Shown in pieces: positions 42,879 through 51,217 of a stretch of DNA of 64,000 bases; the first letter of the stretch is position 1, and every line of letters starts with the position of its first letter. The DNA comes from Chelatococcus reniformis (GTDB taxonomy: Bacteria > Pseudomonadota > Alphaproteobacteria > Rhizobiales > Beijerinckiaceae), in contig NZ_BMGG01000011.1 of the NCBI RefSeq assembly GCF_014640075.1, forward strand, positions 62,432 through 126,431. Direction: 5' to 3'. Made by a program: the position numbers and the translations under genes. Below the pieces are notes generated by a model, which did not search any database, was not told where the DNA came from, and was given only the letters and a program-made list of their open reading frames with translations.

Positions 42879-44078
42879 CTACGACCGGAGCACCCTCCCC
42901 TCCTTGGCGACCAGGTTGCCGTCCTTGTAGACTGAGCGTTTCTTCGGAATCGCGACCACCGCTTCGGGCACATGCGCCGCGTCCAGCGTGACGAAATCGG
43001 CCTTGCATCCCACCTGCAATCCGTATCCCTCCAGGCGGAGCGCCCTGGCCCCCGCGGCGGTCACCACGTCGAAGGCCAGCAGGAGCTCCTCGTCGGTGTA
43101 GAATCCTGACCGGTAACCGATCGTGGTGGCCCGGCTGAGCATGTCGCCGTCGCCGTAGGGCCACCAGGAGTCCCTGATATTGTCGCTGCCGCTGAATACG
43201 GTGACGCCCGCCGCTCGGAGCGTGGCGACCGGCGGAAACGGCCTGCTGCCGGGCGCATTCGTCATGATCGACACGCCCGAGCGAGCCAGGTCATCGGCGG
43301 TCTTCTTCAGCGCGTCGGCGGCAATGTCGCCGAGGGCATAGGCATGGCTGACGGCCACATGTCCTTCCATGCCGAGCGCCCGGGTGCGCGCGGCGATCTG
43401 CTCGATCTCGAAGACGCCGAGGCTGCCTGCATCGTGCAGATGGATGTCGACGTCGACGCCGCGCCTCTGCGCGACACCGAAGACGACGTCGAGGTGCTTT
43501 TCGATGTCGCGATCGAACGACGCCGGATCAAGGCCGCCCACGAGGTCGGCGCCCATGCCAATCGCCTCATCGAGCAGGTGCGCCGTGCCCGGGCTGCTCA
43601 GGATGCCGCTTTGCGGAAAGGCGACGAGTTGGATGTCGATCATGCCCTTGTAGGCGTCGCGCACCTGCAAGATGGTTTCCAGCGATCCGAGGCCGACCGT
43701 GCCGTCGACCATGACGTGGCTGCGCATCTGCGTCGAGCCATTGGCCAGGCAAAGCTCGAGCTGGTTCCGCGCCCTCTCCTCCATCGGCGCGGCTTCAGCC
43801 AAGTTCTGCGCCTGGAAGGCGACCCGCTCGTGCACGTTGAACCCATCGGTGCAAGGTTTGTGCGGACGCCACACCTCGCCATAGAAGCTGGTGTCGAGGT
43901 GAATGTGCCCCTCCACGAAGCCCGGGACGACGAGAGCGCCGCCCAGATCGGTGATATCGGAAGTCGCCGCGGCCTCATCCGACGCCTGAATGGCGGCGAT
44001 GCGACCGCCCGTGACGACGATGCTTCCCTGCGTGCCGTCGCCGAAACGCGCGTTGGTGAATGTCTTGCGGTTGCTCAC
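42879..44078 (-). CDS. cytosine deaminase-like metal-dependent amidohydrolase
   Basis: A 399-aa TIM-barrel amidohydrolase. Metal ligands fit His58 and His60 (EGHIHLD), His213 (DIHLHDAG), His245 (SHAYALG) and Asp299 (GSDNIRDSWWPYG), the pattern of cytosine/isoguanine-type deaminases. The general-base Glu of CodA (HCDE) is Asp216 here (HLHD), so the substrate may differ from cytosine. The GTG at 44078 follows GGGAGATG. It is the last gene of a minus-strand operon with a nucleoside-type importer, implying the imported compound is a nucleobase or N-heterocycle. Confidence 0.88.
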   Translation of the reverse strand: MSNRKTFTNARFGDGTQGSIVVTGGRIAAIQASDEAAATSDITDLGGALVVPGFVEGHIHLDTSFYGEVWRPHKPCTDGFNVHERVAFQAQNLAEAAPMEERARNQLELCLANGSTQMRSHVMVDGTVGLGSLETILQVRDAYKGMIDIQLVAFPQSGILSSPGTAHLLDEAIGMGADLVGGLDPASFDRDIEKHLDVVFGVAQRRGVDVDIHLHDAGSLGVFEIEQIAARTRALGMEGHVAVSHAYALGDIAADALKKTADDLARSGVSIMTNAPGSRPFPPVATLRAAGVTVFSGSDNIRDSWWPYGDGDMLSRATTIGYRSGFYTDEELLLAFDVVTAAGARALRLEGYGLQVGCKADFVTLDAAHVPEAVVAIPKKRSVYKDGNLVAKEGRVLRS

Positions 44079-44134
44079 CGTTGCATCTCCCGTTGTGCAT
44101 GCGTGGGAAGGTGCGGGACACCCGAGCCAACGGC

Positions 44135-45235
44135 TCAGGTCCTGGGCAGCGTACCCTGCACACCCTCGACCAGCCACGTCATCGTCCGGATCTCCTGGTC
44201 CGGCAGCGCCGCTCCGGCCGCCACCTTCGGCGCCCCGGACTGATCCTTGAGCGGTCCGGCAAAAGGCTTCAACGTGCCAGAGACAATGGCCGCCTCCGCC
44301 GCCTTCATCTCCGCGGCGACCGAGGCCGGCAGGTCCGGGCTGCTGGTCGTCATCTTGAGGAAGCCCCCCGCGCCCAGGCCGAGCCACCTGCTCTCAGGCT
44401 TCCAGTTGCCCTCGATGACCGCCTTGGCCGCGCCGAGATGCGCCGAACTCCAGTCCAGCTCGAATGATGTGAGCTGCTTCTTCCTGACGTAGGCCGAGAA
44501 GTCTCCGGTGCTCCCGATCGACCAGACGCCCTTCTCCTCGGCGGCGAGCCCCTGCACCGGCGTGTTCGGGCTGCCGGAGAGCACGTCCGCCCCTTGCGCG
44601 ACGAGGGCCGCGACCGCGTCCTTCTCCTTGGCCGGATCGACCCACGCGTTGGCCCAGACGACCTTCAAGGTCGCCGCCGGATTGACGCTGCGCGCGCCGA
44701 GCAGGAACGCATTGAGGCTGTAGATGACCTGTGGCACCGGGAAGGCGCCGACCCAACCCAGAATATTGCTCTTGGTCATCCGCCCGGCGGCAATGCCGGT
44801 GAGGTAGGTGCCCTCGTATTGCCGCGCCTCGAAGACCCCCAGATTGCGGCCTGCTTCGATGCCGGCGCAGCATTCGAAGTGCGAACCGGTGAGCGTCGGG
44901 GCCAGTTTCTTGAGCGAAGCGTATTGCGAGAAGGTGGTGCCGAAGATGAGCTTGTTGCCTTGCGTCGACAGCTGCCTGAAGAGGCGCTCGCAGTCCTGGA
45001 TCTGGGCAATATTCTCCAGCACCGTCACCTTCACCTTGCCCGGATAGGCAGTCTCGAGCGCGCGCCAGGCCTGGGCCTGATAGTGTTCCCAACCTGTGTC
45101 GGAAATCGCGCCCATGTGGATGACCCCGACCTTGAGCACCTCTTCGGCAGCCCACGCCGGCCGGTAGCCGGCCCCCGTCGCCAGCGCGGCCGCCGCGGTC
45201 GTCTTGAGAAAGTGTCGTCTCGTCGAGCCGGTCAT
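44135..45235 (-). CDS. BMP-family ABC transporter substrate-binding protein (PnrA-like)
   Basis: A 366-aa periplasmic binding protein of the Bmp/PnrA purine-nucleoside family. It starts with a probable Tat signal (STRRHFLKTTAAAALATGA, cut near AWAAE). The mature part begins VLKVGVIHMGAISDTGWEHYQAQ; TTFSQYASLKKLAP, GRMTKSNILGWVGAFPVPQV and GADVLSGSPNTP are typical. The ATG at 45235 follows AGGAGGGG. It is encoded between the permeases and the amidohydrolase. Confidence 0.92.
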   Translation of the reverse strand: MTGSTRRHFLKTTAAAALATGAGYRPAWAAEEVLKVGVIHMGAISDTGWEHYQAQAWRALETAYPGKVKVTVLENIAQIQDCERLFRQLSTQGNKLIFGTTFSQYASLKKLAPTLTGSHFECCAGIEAGRNLGVFEARQYEGTYLTGIAAGRMTKSNILGWVGAFPVPQVIYSLNAFLLGARSVNPAATLKVVWANAWVDPAKEKDAVAALVAQGADVLSGSPNTPVQGLAAEEKGVWSIGSTGDFSAYVRKKQLTSFELDWSSAHLGAAKAVIEGNWKPESRWLGLGAGGFLKMTTSSPDLPASVAAEMKAAEAAIVSGTLKPFAGPLKDQSGAPKVAAGAALPDQEIRTMTWLVEGVQGTLPRT

Positions 45236-45270
45236 GGTGCCCCTCCTGTCTGTCGCCGCTGGGCGATACC

Positions 45271-46176
45271 TCAGATGCTGAACGGCTTGCCGAGCGAGGC
45301 CGGCACGTTGAGGCGCATCATCGTCTCGTCGCGCGAAATGAGCGCGAGCACGACGATCGTCGCCAGGTAGGGAAGCGCCGACATGAGTTCCGACGGCAGG
45401 CCGACGCCGGCGCTCTGCGCGAACAGCTGCGCCATGGTGGCGCCCCCGAACAGGTAGGCGCCCGCCAGGCAGCGGCCGGGCCGCCATGTGGCAAAGACCA
45501 CGAGCGCGACGGCGATCCACCCGCGGCCGGCGATCAGCCCCTCGGTCCACAGCGCGGTGTAGACGAGCGAGACATATGCGCCGGCGATGCCCGCCAGGGC
45601 GCCGCCAAAGAGTGTCGCGAGGTAGCGGATGCGGATGACCGGATAGCCGATGGCGTGCGCGGACGCAGGGGACTCGCCCACCGCTCGCAGGGCCAGCCCG
45701 TATTTCGTCCGGTATAGAAAGAACCATGTTGCCGTGAACAATACCCAGGACAACCAGACGAGCGGGTGAAGCTGTCCGAGGATCGGGATGTCCGCCGCAG
45801 CGGCCCCGAGCCCGGAAGGAGGAACGACGAGCGCCATGCCGACGTAAGACTTGCCGAGATACGAGCCAAGACTTGTCCCGAAGATGGTCAATGCAAGACC
45901 AACCGCCACCTGGTTGGCGTTGAAGCTGACGGCCAGGACAGCGAACAGGAGCGACAGCAGCATTCCGGCTGCCATCGCGACGAGAACGCCGAGCCCGAGG
46001 CTGCCCGTCGCCATCGCGACGGCAAAAGCGGCGACGGCGCCGACGACCATCATGCCCTCGACGCCCATATTGACCACGCCGGCGCGCTCGACGACCAGTT
46101 CCCCGAGCGCGGCATAAACGAGCGGCGTGCCGGCCACCAAGGTCGCCACGATGAGCTGCGCGACGAGGCTGCTCAC
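45271..46176 (-). CDS. nucleoside-type ABC transporter permease (BmpD/YufQ-like)
   Basis: A 301-aa inner-membrane permease of BPD_transp_2 type with 8-9 hydrophobic segments. It has the family pattern GELVVERAGVVNMGVEGMMVVGA near residue 25 and GLALRAVGESPASAHAIGYPV in the ATPase-contact loop. The GTG at 46176 overlaps the upstream permease's stop (GTGA). Confidence 0.92.
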   Translation of the reverse strand: MSSLVAQLIVATLVAGTPLVYAALGELVVERAGVVNMGVEGMMVVGAVAAFAVAMATGSLGLGVLVAMAAGMLLSLLFAVLAVSFNANQVAVGLALTIFGTSLGSYLGKSYVGMALVVPPSGLGAAAADIPILGQLHPLVWLSWVLFTATWFFLYRTKYGLALRAVGESPASAHAIGYPVIRIRYLATLFGGALAGIAGAYVSLVYTALWTEGLIAGRGWIAVALVVFATWRPGRCLAGAYLFGGATMAQLFAQSAGVGLPSELMSALPYLATIVVLALISRDETMMRLNVPASLGKPFSI

Positions 46177-47261
46177 GCGGCGGCCCCCAACGCAGATCGC
46201 CCGCGAGGTGCATACCTGATGCGATATTGTACGAGCACATCGGCCGCCAACAGGAAGAACAGCAGCAGGCTTTGCAGTAATCCGGAGATCGCGGACGGCA
46301 GGCCGAGCGACATCTGGGCGCTGTCTCCGCCAAGATAGATCAACGCCATCAGGAGGCCGGACAGGAGGACGCCGACCGGGTGCAATCGGCCGAGAAAGGC
46401 GACGATGATGGCCGCATACCCGTATCCGGATGACACGGTGGGAAAGATCTGGCCGAGGGGGCCGGCGATCTCGCCGACACCGGCGAGGCCTGCCGCGGCT
46501 CCGCCGGCGAACATGCCGATCCAGACCGCGCGGTGCGGGCTGAACCCGGCATAGCGCGCAACCCCGCTCGAGAGGCCCGTCACACGCAGCTGGAAGCCGA
46601 CGAAGCTCCGGCCGACCAAGATCCATCCAAGGGCAACGGCGACGAGGGCGAAGACGACGCTGATGTTGGCCCGTGTGCCCTCGATGATGACGGGGAGGAG
46701 GGCCGCGGGAGCCAGCGGCTCCGACTGGGGGAAGTTGAAGCCTGCCGGATCGCGCCAGGCACCGAACACCAGCCAGGACAGCCAGAGTTGCGCAACGTAG
46801 TTGAGCATGAGGCTGACGAGGATCTCACTGGCGTTGAACATGGTGCGCAGCAAAGCCGGGATCGCAGCCCACAACATGCCGCCCGCCACGGCTGCGACGA
46901 TCATCGACGGCAGCACCCAGATGCCATCGCCCGGTCCGAAGCGCAGCGCCAGGTAACCGGCAAAGATCGCGCCGATGGTGAGCTGTCCTTCCGCCCCGAT
47001 GTTCCAGACGCCTGCGCGAAAGCCGATGGACAGGCCGACACCGATCAGGATCATAGGTGTGGCCTTGATGAGCAGTTCACCCACGCCATACCAATCCGAG
47101 AGCGGCGACAGGACGAAGGTGGCCAACGCCTGAACCGGGTCGAGGCCCGCGGAGGCAAAGACGATCATCGCGGCGGCAGCCGTCAGCGCCAAGGCCGTTG
47201 CCGGAGCGAGCCACACCATCTTCGCCGAAGGCTTCGTGCGTGCCTCAAAGTGCAACGGCAT
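46173..47261 (-). CDS. nucleoside-type ABC transporter permease (BmpC/YufP-like)
   Basis: A 362-aa inner-membrane permease, partner of the one at 45271. It shows FRAGVWNIGAEGQLTIGAIFAG and SGVARYAGFSPHRAVWIGMFAGGAAAGLAG, typical of the longer permease of nucleoside importers. The ATG at 47261 follows AGGAGG, inside the 3' end of the ATPase gene (17-base overlap). Confidence 0.92.
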   Translation of the reverse strand: MPLHFEARTKPSAKMVWLAPATALALTAAAAMIVFASAGLDPVQALATFVLSPLSDWYGVGELLIKATPMILIGVGLSIGFRAGVWNIGAEGQLTIGAIFAGYLALRFGPGDGIWVLPSMIVAAVAGGMLWAAIPALLRTMFNASEILVSLMLNYVAQLWLSWLVFGAWRDPAGFNFPQSEPLAPAALLPVIIEGTRANISVVFALVAVALGWILVGRSFVGFQLRVTGLSSGVARYAGFSPHRAVWIGMFAGGAAAGLAGVGEIAGPLGQIFPTVSSGYGYAAIIVAFLGRLHPVGVLLSGLLMALIYLGGDSAQMSLGLPSAISGLLQSLLLFFLLAADVLVQYRIRYAPRGRSALGAAA

Positions 47262-48816
47262 CGTCGGCCTCCTTGACGTGCAACGAGGGCGCACCATGGC
47301 CGCCGGTCATGGCCAGTCCGACGCGATCACGGCTCGTGCAGGCGCGCTCGACCCCCTCGCTCAGGCGGCCGCCGGCCATGACCGCGATGCGGTCCGCAAT
47401 GTCGAACAGTTCGTCGAGCTCTTCCGAGATGACGAGGATGGCGGCGCCTCTGTCGCGCAGGTCGAGCAGCGCCTGGCGGATCACCACGGCCGCGCCCACG
47501 TCGACACCCCACGTCGGCTGCGACACGATGAGAACGCCCGGCTCCTGCAGGATCTCCCGCCCGATGATATATTTCTGGAGGTTGCCGCCCGACAGGCTGC
47601 CGGCATGGGCGGCGGGGCCGCCGCACCGCACGCCGAACGTTTCAATGCACGTCTTGGCGTAGGCCTCGATCCAGCTGAACCGGATCAGTCCGCAGCGAGT
47701 TGCCCGGCCACGGTTGACGGTCACGAGGACGTTGTCCGCCAGCGACATCGCGGGAACGGCGCCCTGGTCGAGCCGATCCTCCGGGACGGAGCGAAGGCCG
47801 AGCGCGCGCCGCTCGGCGGGTCCGAGATGGCCGATCGCCTCACCGTCGAGCCTGACTGCGCCGTGCTCCACCAGCCGCTGCTCGCCGGATAGCACCGACA
47901 TCAACTCGGCCTGACCATTGCCGGACACGCCGGCAATGCCGAGGATCTCGCCGCTCCTGATCCCGAGACTGACGTCGGCCAGGGCCGTCCCGAATGGATC
48001 GCGCGTCGGCAACGACACATTGGCCAGTTCGAGCCGTGTTCGGCCGGCAGCCGCCTGGGTCGCCTCGCGATAGCGCGGCAGGTCCTCGCCGATCATCATG
48101 CGAGCGATCGACGCGGGCGTCTCCTGCCTGGGCACGCATGTGCCTGTCACCCGGCCTCCCCGCAGGACGGTGGCGCTGTCGCAGAGCGACTGGATCTCGT
48201 TCAGCTTGTGGCTGATGTAGAGAATGCTGCAGCCGTCCGCCGCGATCCGGCGGAGCGCCTCGAACAGTTTCTCGACGGCTTGCGGCGTCAGAACCGAAGT
48301 AGGCTCGTCCAGGATGAGCAGGCCCGGCTTTCGCAGCAGCGCGCGCACGATCTCGACCCGCTGCCGCTCGCCGACCGACAGGGTGTAGATGGGGCGCGCC
48401 GGGTCGACCGGCAGGCCATAGCTGGCTGCGACCGACGAGATCTGGTCGGACAGGGCGTTCAGCGACGGTGTCGTCGGCAACGCAAGGGCAATGTTCTCGG
48501 CCGCCGTCAACGTGTCGAACAGGGCGAAGTGCTGGAAAACCATCCCGATGCCGAGGCGCTGGGCTTGGGCGGGCGACCTGATGACCACTTCCCGGCCGTT
48601 CCACAGCATCTCGCCGCTGTCGGGCTGAACGATGCCGTAGATGATCTTCATCAGGGTGCTCTTGCCGGCCCCGTTCTCACCGACGACGGCGTGGATCTCG
48701 CCCGGCGCCACGCGCAAACTCACGTCATCATTGGCGACCACGGCCGGATAGGCCTTGCGGATGCTGCGAAGCTCGAGGCGGTCTGGCACGTTCGGACGCG
48801 TCAGCGAGGGGTGCAT
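47245..48816 (-). CDS. nucleoside-type ABC transporter ATPase, fused double nucleotide-binding domain
   Basis: A 523-aa protein with two ATPase domains. The first has Walker A GENGAGKST, signature LSVGERQRVEIVRAL and Walker B LLILDEPTSVLTP. The second has a degenerate Walker A (GVSGNGQAEL), signature LSGGNLQKYIIGREI and Walker B with Gln for Glu (VLIVSQPTWGVD), as is usual in this family, so only one site should hydrolyse ATP. First gene of the minus-strand importer operon; order is ATPase, two permeases, binding protein, amidohydrolase. Confidence 0.93.
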   Translation of the reverse strand: MHPSLTRPNVPDRLELRSIRKAYPAVVANDDVSLRVAPGEIHAVVGENGAGKSTLMKIIYGIVQPDSGEMLWNGREVVIRSPAQAQRLGIGMVFQHFALFDTLTAAENIALALPTTPSLNALSDQISSVAASYGLPVDPARPIYTLSVGERQRVEIVRALLRKPGLLILDEPTSVLTPQAVEKLFEALRRIAADGCSILYISHKLNEIQSLCDSATVLRGGRVTGTCVPRQETPASIARMMIGEDLPRYREATQAAAGRTRLELANVSLPTRDPFGTALADVSLGIRSGEILGIAGVSGNGQAELMSVLSGEQRLVEHGAVRLDGEAIGHLGPAERRALGLRSVPEDRLDQGAVPAMSLADNVLVTVNRGRATRCGLIRFSWIEAYAKTCIETFGVRCGGPAAHAGSLSGGNLQKYIIGREILQEPGVLIVSQPTWGVDVGAAVVIRQALLDLRDRGAAILVISEELDELFDIADRIAVMAGGRLSEGVERACTSRDRVGLAMTGGHGAPSLHVKEADDAVAL

Positions 48817-49461
48817 GATGGACCCTGACCCGTTCCGGCGGCCGGATACTCGACTGCCACGCCGCCGTTCATGGCTGGGGCGGGCGCTGCACCGACGCCA
48901 TCCCCGGCGTCAGCGCCGGCGCGATGACGGCGCGGCTGAGCGTCTGGCCGGCCTCGTCGATCCGGCTCGGGCCCCTCATCATTGGATGCTCCATCGCCAT
49001 CAACCTGCATACAGTATCTGATTTTACCGCATACAGGATGGGCGTATTTTGTTCGCCACGATGGAATTGACGGCATCGCCGCGCTCAATTTCTAAGCGCG
49101 GTGCGCCGGAGTTCTCTGGCGATCGGATGTCGTCGTCTCGCCGCGACGGCCGGGGCGAGGCTGGTCTCTCCCACCTGGCACGGTATCGGGCTATGGGGCA
49201 GCCGAACGCGGCCGCGCCGCACCGTCACAGCCGTGCGACGGGCGACCCGTAGCCACGCGGCGGCCGACGAAAAGGGCGAAGCCCGGGAGGGTGTGCCCGG
49301 CAGGCGGCTCGGGGGATAAAAGCGATGATGCCGACGATATAGAGAATGAAACCTCTAATCTCTATTTTCGTCTAGTTACCCATATCGATCGTAGACCAAT
49401 ATTCGGTCATGCATCGTCCGCTCCCGGCGGATTCGCTTCTCCCGCGCAAGCCACAGCCAGG
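48817..49461. other. 645-bp intergenic region upstream of the nucleoside importer operon
   Basis: Between the TetR stop and the ATPase start. It holds the ATACAGTAT-type direct repeats at 49007-49039, likely control sites for the importer operon. An AT-rich patch at 49318-49410 is unlike its surroundings; it includes GACCAATATTCGGTC, a loose dyad, and minus-strand codons that would read RGFILYIVGIIAFIP, possibly the remnant of a membrane protein. No intact gene is supported. Confidence 0.5.
49007..49039 (-). promoter_or_regulatory. paired ATACAGTAT-type sites upstream of the importer operon
   Basis: GCATACAGTAT (49007-49017) and GCATACAGGAT (49029-49039) are direct repeats 22 bp apart, two helical turns. 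The core ATAC-A-GTAT of the first is itself a palindrome, resembling operators of GntR-type regulators. They lie about 190 bases upstream of the ATPase start and in reach of its promoter. No adjacent GntR gene exists, so the regulator is unknown. Confidence 0.4.
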
Positions 49462-50157
49462 TCAAGGCTTGGCACGCGCCGCCCGGGCCGGCCGACCGCC
49501 GCGCCGCGGCGCGGCCTTGGCACCGTTGAGCTGGGCCGCGGGGCTCGCCTGCACGGGTGAGACCCCCTGGAGGAAGATCGCCAGGTACTGCTCGACCACC
49601 TCGGCCAGCGCTTGCGCGCCGTCGCTGTCGAACCAGCGGGCCAAACCGTTGAAGCTGTCGAAGAGCGCCATGGACAACGCGCGCTCGTCGCAGGCGCGCA
49701 ACGACCCGTCCTTGACGCCGTCGCGGATCATCTCGCGAATGGCATGGTTCAACGCCCGCCGGCCCGCGACGGTCTTCGTGCGGGAGTCTGGCGAGAGGTC
49801 GCCGGGCTCGGTCAACGCCAGACACCGCCCGAAATCCTCGCAGATCACCTCAGCATACAGCGCGAAGAACCGGCACAGGCGCTGTCGGGCGGTCAAGTTC
49901 GGGCCGCCCGACTTGTCGAGCACGACAGCGAGCGCATCGAGCGCCCTCTTGCCGCACGCGAAGATCAACTCGTCCTTGCTCTTGGCATAATAGTAGAGCG
50001 CGGGCTTGGTGACACCGAGTTCGGCGGCGACGTCGTCGAGCGTCGCGACGTGAAAGCCGAGCCTGTTGAACGTCCGCGCCGCCGCGCGAAGCACTTCGAG
50101 CCGTCGTTGCTCATACCTGGAACTTGCCTCGCCATTGGCCATGCGACGTGCAGCCAT
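49462..50157 (-). CDS. TetR/AcrR-family transcriptional regulator
   Basis: A 231-aa TetR protein with helix-turn-helix VLRAAARTFNRLGFHVATL and AAELGVTKPALYYYAKSKDEL. The C-terminal tail is rich in Arg, Ala and Pro. It lies upstream of the nucleoside importer operon on the same strand but separated by 645 bp, and downstream of LysR. Its target is unclear. Confidence 0.87.
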   Translation of the reverse strand: MAARRMANGEASSRYEQRRLEVLRAAARTFNRLGFHVATLDDVAAELGVTKPALYYYAKSKDELIFACGKRALDALAVVLDKSGGPNLTARQRLCRFFALYAEVICEDFGRCLALTEPGDLSPDSRTKTVAGRRALNHAIREMIRDGVKDGSLRACDERALSMALFDSFNGLARWFDSDGAQALAEVVEQYLAIFLQGVSPVQASPAAQLNGAKAAPRRGGRPARAARAKP

Positions 50158-50258
50158 CGTGTCTCCGGTGCGGTGTTCAGCCCCTCATAGCGCGCCGCAG
50201 CCGGTGGTCAAAGCGAGCGGCCGCACGGGTTCGGCACGGCTCCAGCGGCCACCACCCG

Positions 50259-51134
50259 CTAGGCCGCCTGCGCCTGCACCGAGCCGCAGAAGGCGGCGAG
50301 ACTGTCCGCCAGCCGTAGCGTGGCCGGACTGGCGTCCGGGGCGGCGACGAGCGCAAGCTCGGTCTCGTCGATCGGAGCGAAGCCGTCCGCCGCGGACAGC
50401 ACCCGGTGACCCTGCTGGATGGCCATCTCCGAGAGGATGCTGAGGCCGAGGCCGGCGGCGACGGCCGCTTGGATGCCCGCCAGGCTGGAGCTGGAATAGG
50501 CCATGTGCCAGGTCTTGCCCGCCGCCTCGATGGCGTGGATGGCGCGCGTGCGGTAGAGGCAACCGGCGGGAAAGCCGATCAGCGGAATGGACGTGCCGGA
50601 GAGGTCCACGGGGTGGACCCTGCTGGTCACCCAATGCACACGCTCCGGCCACACCGCGAGGGCGCCCTTCTCGCCGGCATCGCGCTTGAGCAGGGCCAGA
50701 TCCAGCTCGCCCCGCTCCAGATCGCGCCTGAGATACTTGCTCTGGTCGGCCCGCACGTCGAGCCGCAGGCCCGGCCGTGACCGCGAAAAGCTCGCCAGCA
50801 GCTCGGTCAGACGGTAGGCGGCGAAATCCTCCGGGATGCCGAGGCGCACCGCACCCTCGTGGCCCGGCCGCGTGAGCACGTCCCGCGCCTCCTCGGCCAA
50901 CGCCAGGATCCGCCGCGCATAGGACAGCAGCACCTCACCGTCCTCAGTCGGCGTGACCTGCTTGCCGGCGCGGTGGAACAAGGGCCGCTGCAGGCTGTCC
51001 TCAAGCCGCTTGATCTGCTGGCTGACAGTCGATTGCGACCGGTGCACGCGCTCGCCGGCCCGGGTGAAGCCACCGGCATCGACCACCGACACAAAACTGC
51101 GCAACAGGTCGAGATCGAGCATCACCGCACCCAT
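50259..51134 (-). CDS. LysR-family transcriptional regulator
   Basis: A 291-aa LysR regulator. The N-terminal winged helix reads LDLLRSFVSVVDAGGFTRAGERVHRSQSTVSQQIKRLE; the C-terminal periplasmic-binding-like sensor domain follows. The ATG at 51134 has GAGGAA upstream, better than the later ATG at 51122. It is divergent from the DMT exporter at 51218, the classic arrangement for a LysR activator of an efflux gene responding to its substrate. Confidence 0.9.
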   Translation of the reverse strand: MGAVMLDLDLLRSFVSVVDAGGFTRAGERVHRSQSTVSQQIKRLEDSLQRPLFHRAGKQVTPTEDGEVLLSYARRILALAEEARDVLTRPGHEGAVRLGIPEDFAAYRLTELLASFSRSRPGLRLDVRADQSKYLRRDLERGELDLALLKRDAGEKGALAVWPERVHWVTSRVHPVDLSGTSIPLIGFPAGCLYRTRAIHAIEAAGKTWHMAYSSSSLAGIQAAVAAGLGLSILSEMAIQQGHRVLSAADGFAPIDETELALVAAPDASPATLRLADSLAAFCGSVQAQAA

Positions 51135-51148
51135 TCGATTCCTCACTG

Positions 51149-51177
51149 ATGACGATTTTATCATTTAATTTCTAAAT
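51149..51177. promoter_or_regulatory. LysR box candidates between lysR and the DMT exporter
   Basis: Two adjacent dyads lie in the 83-bp gap: ATGA-CGATTTTA-TCAT (51149-51164) and ATTTA-ATTTC-TAAAT (51163-51177). The second holds the T-N11-A spacing of LysR sites. The patch is AT-rich, in a GC-rich background, and lies where a divergent LysR promoter region should be. Confidence 0.4.
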
Positions 51178-51217
51178 CGAAAGTGCGCCGCGCATATGAG
51201 GGCGAAGGAGATGATCC

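Noticed and set aside
48869-48982. 37-residue minus-strand ORF (MMRGPSRIDEAGQ...) before the nucleoside ATPase gene, with GGAG upstream
   Set aside because: No recognisable family and low-complexity Ala/Pro content; may be chance in a promoter region.
49394-49408. GACCAATATTCGGTC as a TetR operator
   Set aside because: Imperfect symmetry, and it lies downstream of the TetR gene with no gene start close by.
49376-49414. 12-codon minus-strand ORF (MHDRILVYDRYG) with a ribosome binding site
   Set aside because: Too short, not followed by a gene it could lead, and no similarity I recognise; mentioned only as part of the AT-rich island.
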